Below, one piece after another: positions 63,411 through 64,000 of a stretch of DNA of 64,000 bases. Positions within the stretch are counted from its first letter, which is position 1. The number at the start of each line of letters is the position of its first letter. Under the pieces are notes generated by a model. That model did no database searches, had not been told where the DNA came from, and saw nothing but the letters and a program-made list of their open reading frames with translations. The stretch is taken from assembly GCA_947069175.1 (NCBI GenBank), contig CAMTDV010000018.1, forward strand, positions 40,188,869-40,252,868, written 5' to 3'. The position numbers and the translations under genes are program-made. The stretch comes from Scalesia atractyloides (taxonomy: Eukaryota > Streptophyta > Magnoliopsida > Asterales > Asteraceae).

Positions 63411-64000
63411 TTGAGGCTTTTATGAATAGATTTTGCACTTCGTTCCATACAAGTAATGCATCCATATCTTCAAGGCGAACACTACCGCCGCCAACTCCAA
63501 ATCGTGCGTCGGGTAATTACCCTCATGTTGTTTTAGTTGTCTAGAGGCATAGGCAATGACCTTACCCCTTTGCATCAAGTCGCATCCCAAACCTTGATGC
63601 GAAGCATTCGTGTACACAACTAAGTCATCCGGACCATCAGGCAGTACTAGCACCGATGAAGTTGAAAGTTTTTCCTTCAGGGTCTGGAAGGCCTTCTCTT
63701 GATCTGTACCCAAACAAACTTCTCACTCTTCTTTGTTAGCTTAGTCATGGAAAGGCTATCTTGGAAAAATCATGAATAAATTTTCTTTAGTAGCCCGTTA
63801 AGCCTAAGAAACTTCTTACTTCACTCGGGTTCTTTGGAGGAACCCATCTCATGATGGCTTCTACTTTAGAGGGGTCTACTTGTACCCCTTCCTCATTTAT
63901 CACATGGCCGAGAAATTGCACTTCTCTTAGCCAAAATGCACATTTGGAAAATTTTGCATACAACTTTTCCCTACGAAGTGTTTCTAACACTTCATGCAAG
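63411..64000 (-). pseudogene. G3 end of reverse transcriptase and RNase H
   Basis: RT thumb at 63787-63999: EVLETLRREKLYAKFSKCAF, VQFLGHVINEEGVQVDPSKV, PKNPSEVRSFLGLTGY. RNase H at 63420-63713: EKAFQTLKEKLSTSSVLVLP, VVYTNASHQGLGCDLMQRGK, YASRQLKQHEGNYPTHDLEL. The first catalytic Asp (usually YSDAS) is Asn here (YTNAS), the Glu of DLEL remains. A frameshift lies near 63715-63785. The YVDD-type RT active site would be just outside the window. Confidence 0.83.

Larger units (their letters stand above)
52142..64000 (-). mobile_element. Gypsy element G3 (Tekay-type chromovirus) with amplified 3' end
   Basis: Minus-strand Ty3/gypsy element: RT, RNase H, integrase and chromodomain-like tail from the right edge to about 61755. 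The 3' end (polypurine tract, partial LTR, tail of pol) is then repeated head to tail down to 52861, and a full 3' LTR ends at 52142. Element-orientation LTR borders are TGTAACACCC...GGCGTTACA. It is inserted into G2 RT; the left flank is CAATA. The 5' end lies beyond the window. Confidence 0.85.

Overview
This window is intergenic, transposon-filled DNA from a large plant nuclear genome. The evidence is plant-type Ty1/copia and Ty3/gypsy LTR retrotransposons, a Mutator-like (MULE) transposase relic, plant GRF zinc-finger gene fragments, an AT-rich background, initiator-Met-tRNA-type primer sites and TG...CA LTRs. The protein flavour (Sirevirus-like copia gag with CFRCRQKGHFKREC knuckles, Tekay-type chromodomain tails) makes me think of a daisy-family (Asteraceae) eudicot. 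That is an impression from reading, not a search result. I see no intact host gene, no tRNA or rRNA, and no intact transposon ORF: every coding region carries stops, frameshifts or deletions.

Layout. Left nest (1-16.2 kb): copia S1 (+, pol deleted, 3' LTR 4433-4833) sits in copia S2 (-, 4834-12857), which sits in gypsy G1 (+; integrase/chromodomain remnant then a ~2.7 kb LTR to ~16227). Middle nest (16.2-45 kb): a MULE transposase relic (+, 16395-17082 resuming at 44364) is split by copia S5 (-, 17083-44363, perfect 5-bp target duplication GTGTC). S5 is split by copia S3 (+, 19272-37660), and S3 is split by copia S4 (-, 27191-31898). Right part (45-64 kb): MULE tail, minisatellite, a tandemly duplicated GRF zinc-finger fragment, a Tat-type gypsy G2 (+, 47828-52141), and a Tekay-type gypsy G3 (-, 52142 to beyond the window). 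The 3' end of G3 has been amplified into a head-to-tail array of seven ~1.3 kb units. All six nestings are in opposite orientation to their host element.

The most interesting biology is in the S1-S4 copia family. (1) S2 lacks exactly the segment that in S3 is bounded by GTAGGT...TTTTGCAG, with the join in frame, as if S2 descends from a spliced RNA. In S1, S3 and S4 a long Gag reading frame stops 15-17 nt before that 3' splice site. This suggests that splicing chooses between a long Gag (unspliced) and a Gag-Pol fusion (spliced). (2) An 18-bp palindrome, consensus CAAGTTCGNNCGAACTTG, is present in dozens of copies. They lie upstream of the LTR TATA box, in regular ~41-43 bp arrays between primer site and gag, and in a ~46-bp array before a third ORF. 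(3) That third, envelope-position ORF looks as if it begins with a 9-nt exon (ATG GCA GAG) and a ~638-bp intron that contains the second palindrome array. Together these features suggest a family with splice-controlled expression and a dedicated palindromic regulatory or packaging code. These are sequence-level hypotheses from degenerate copies.
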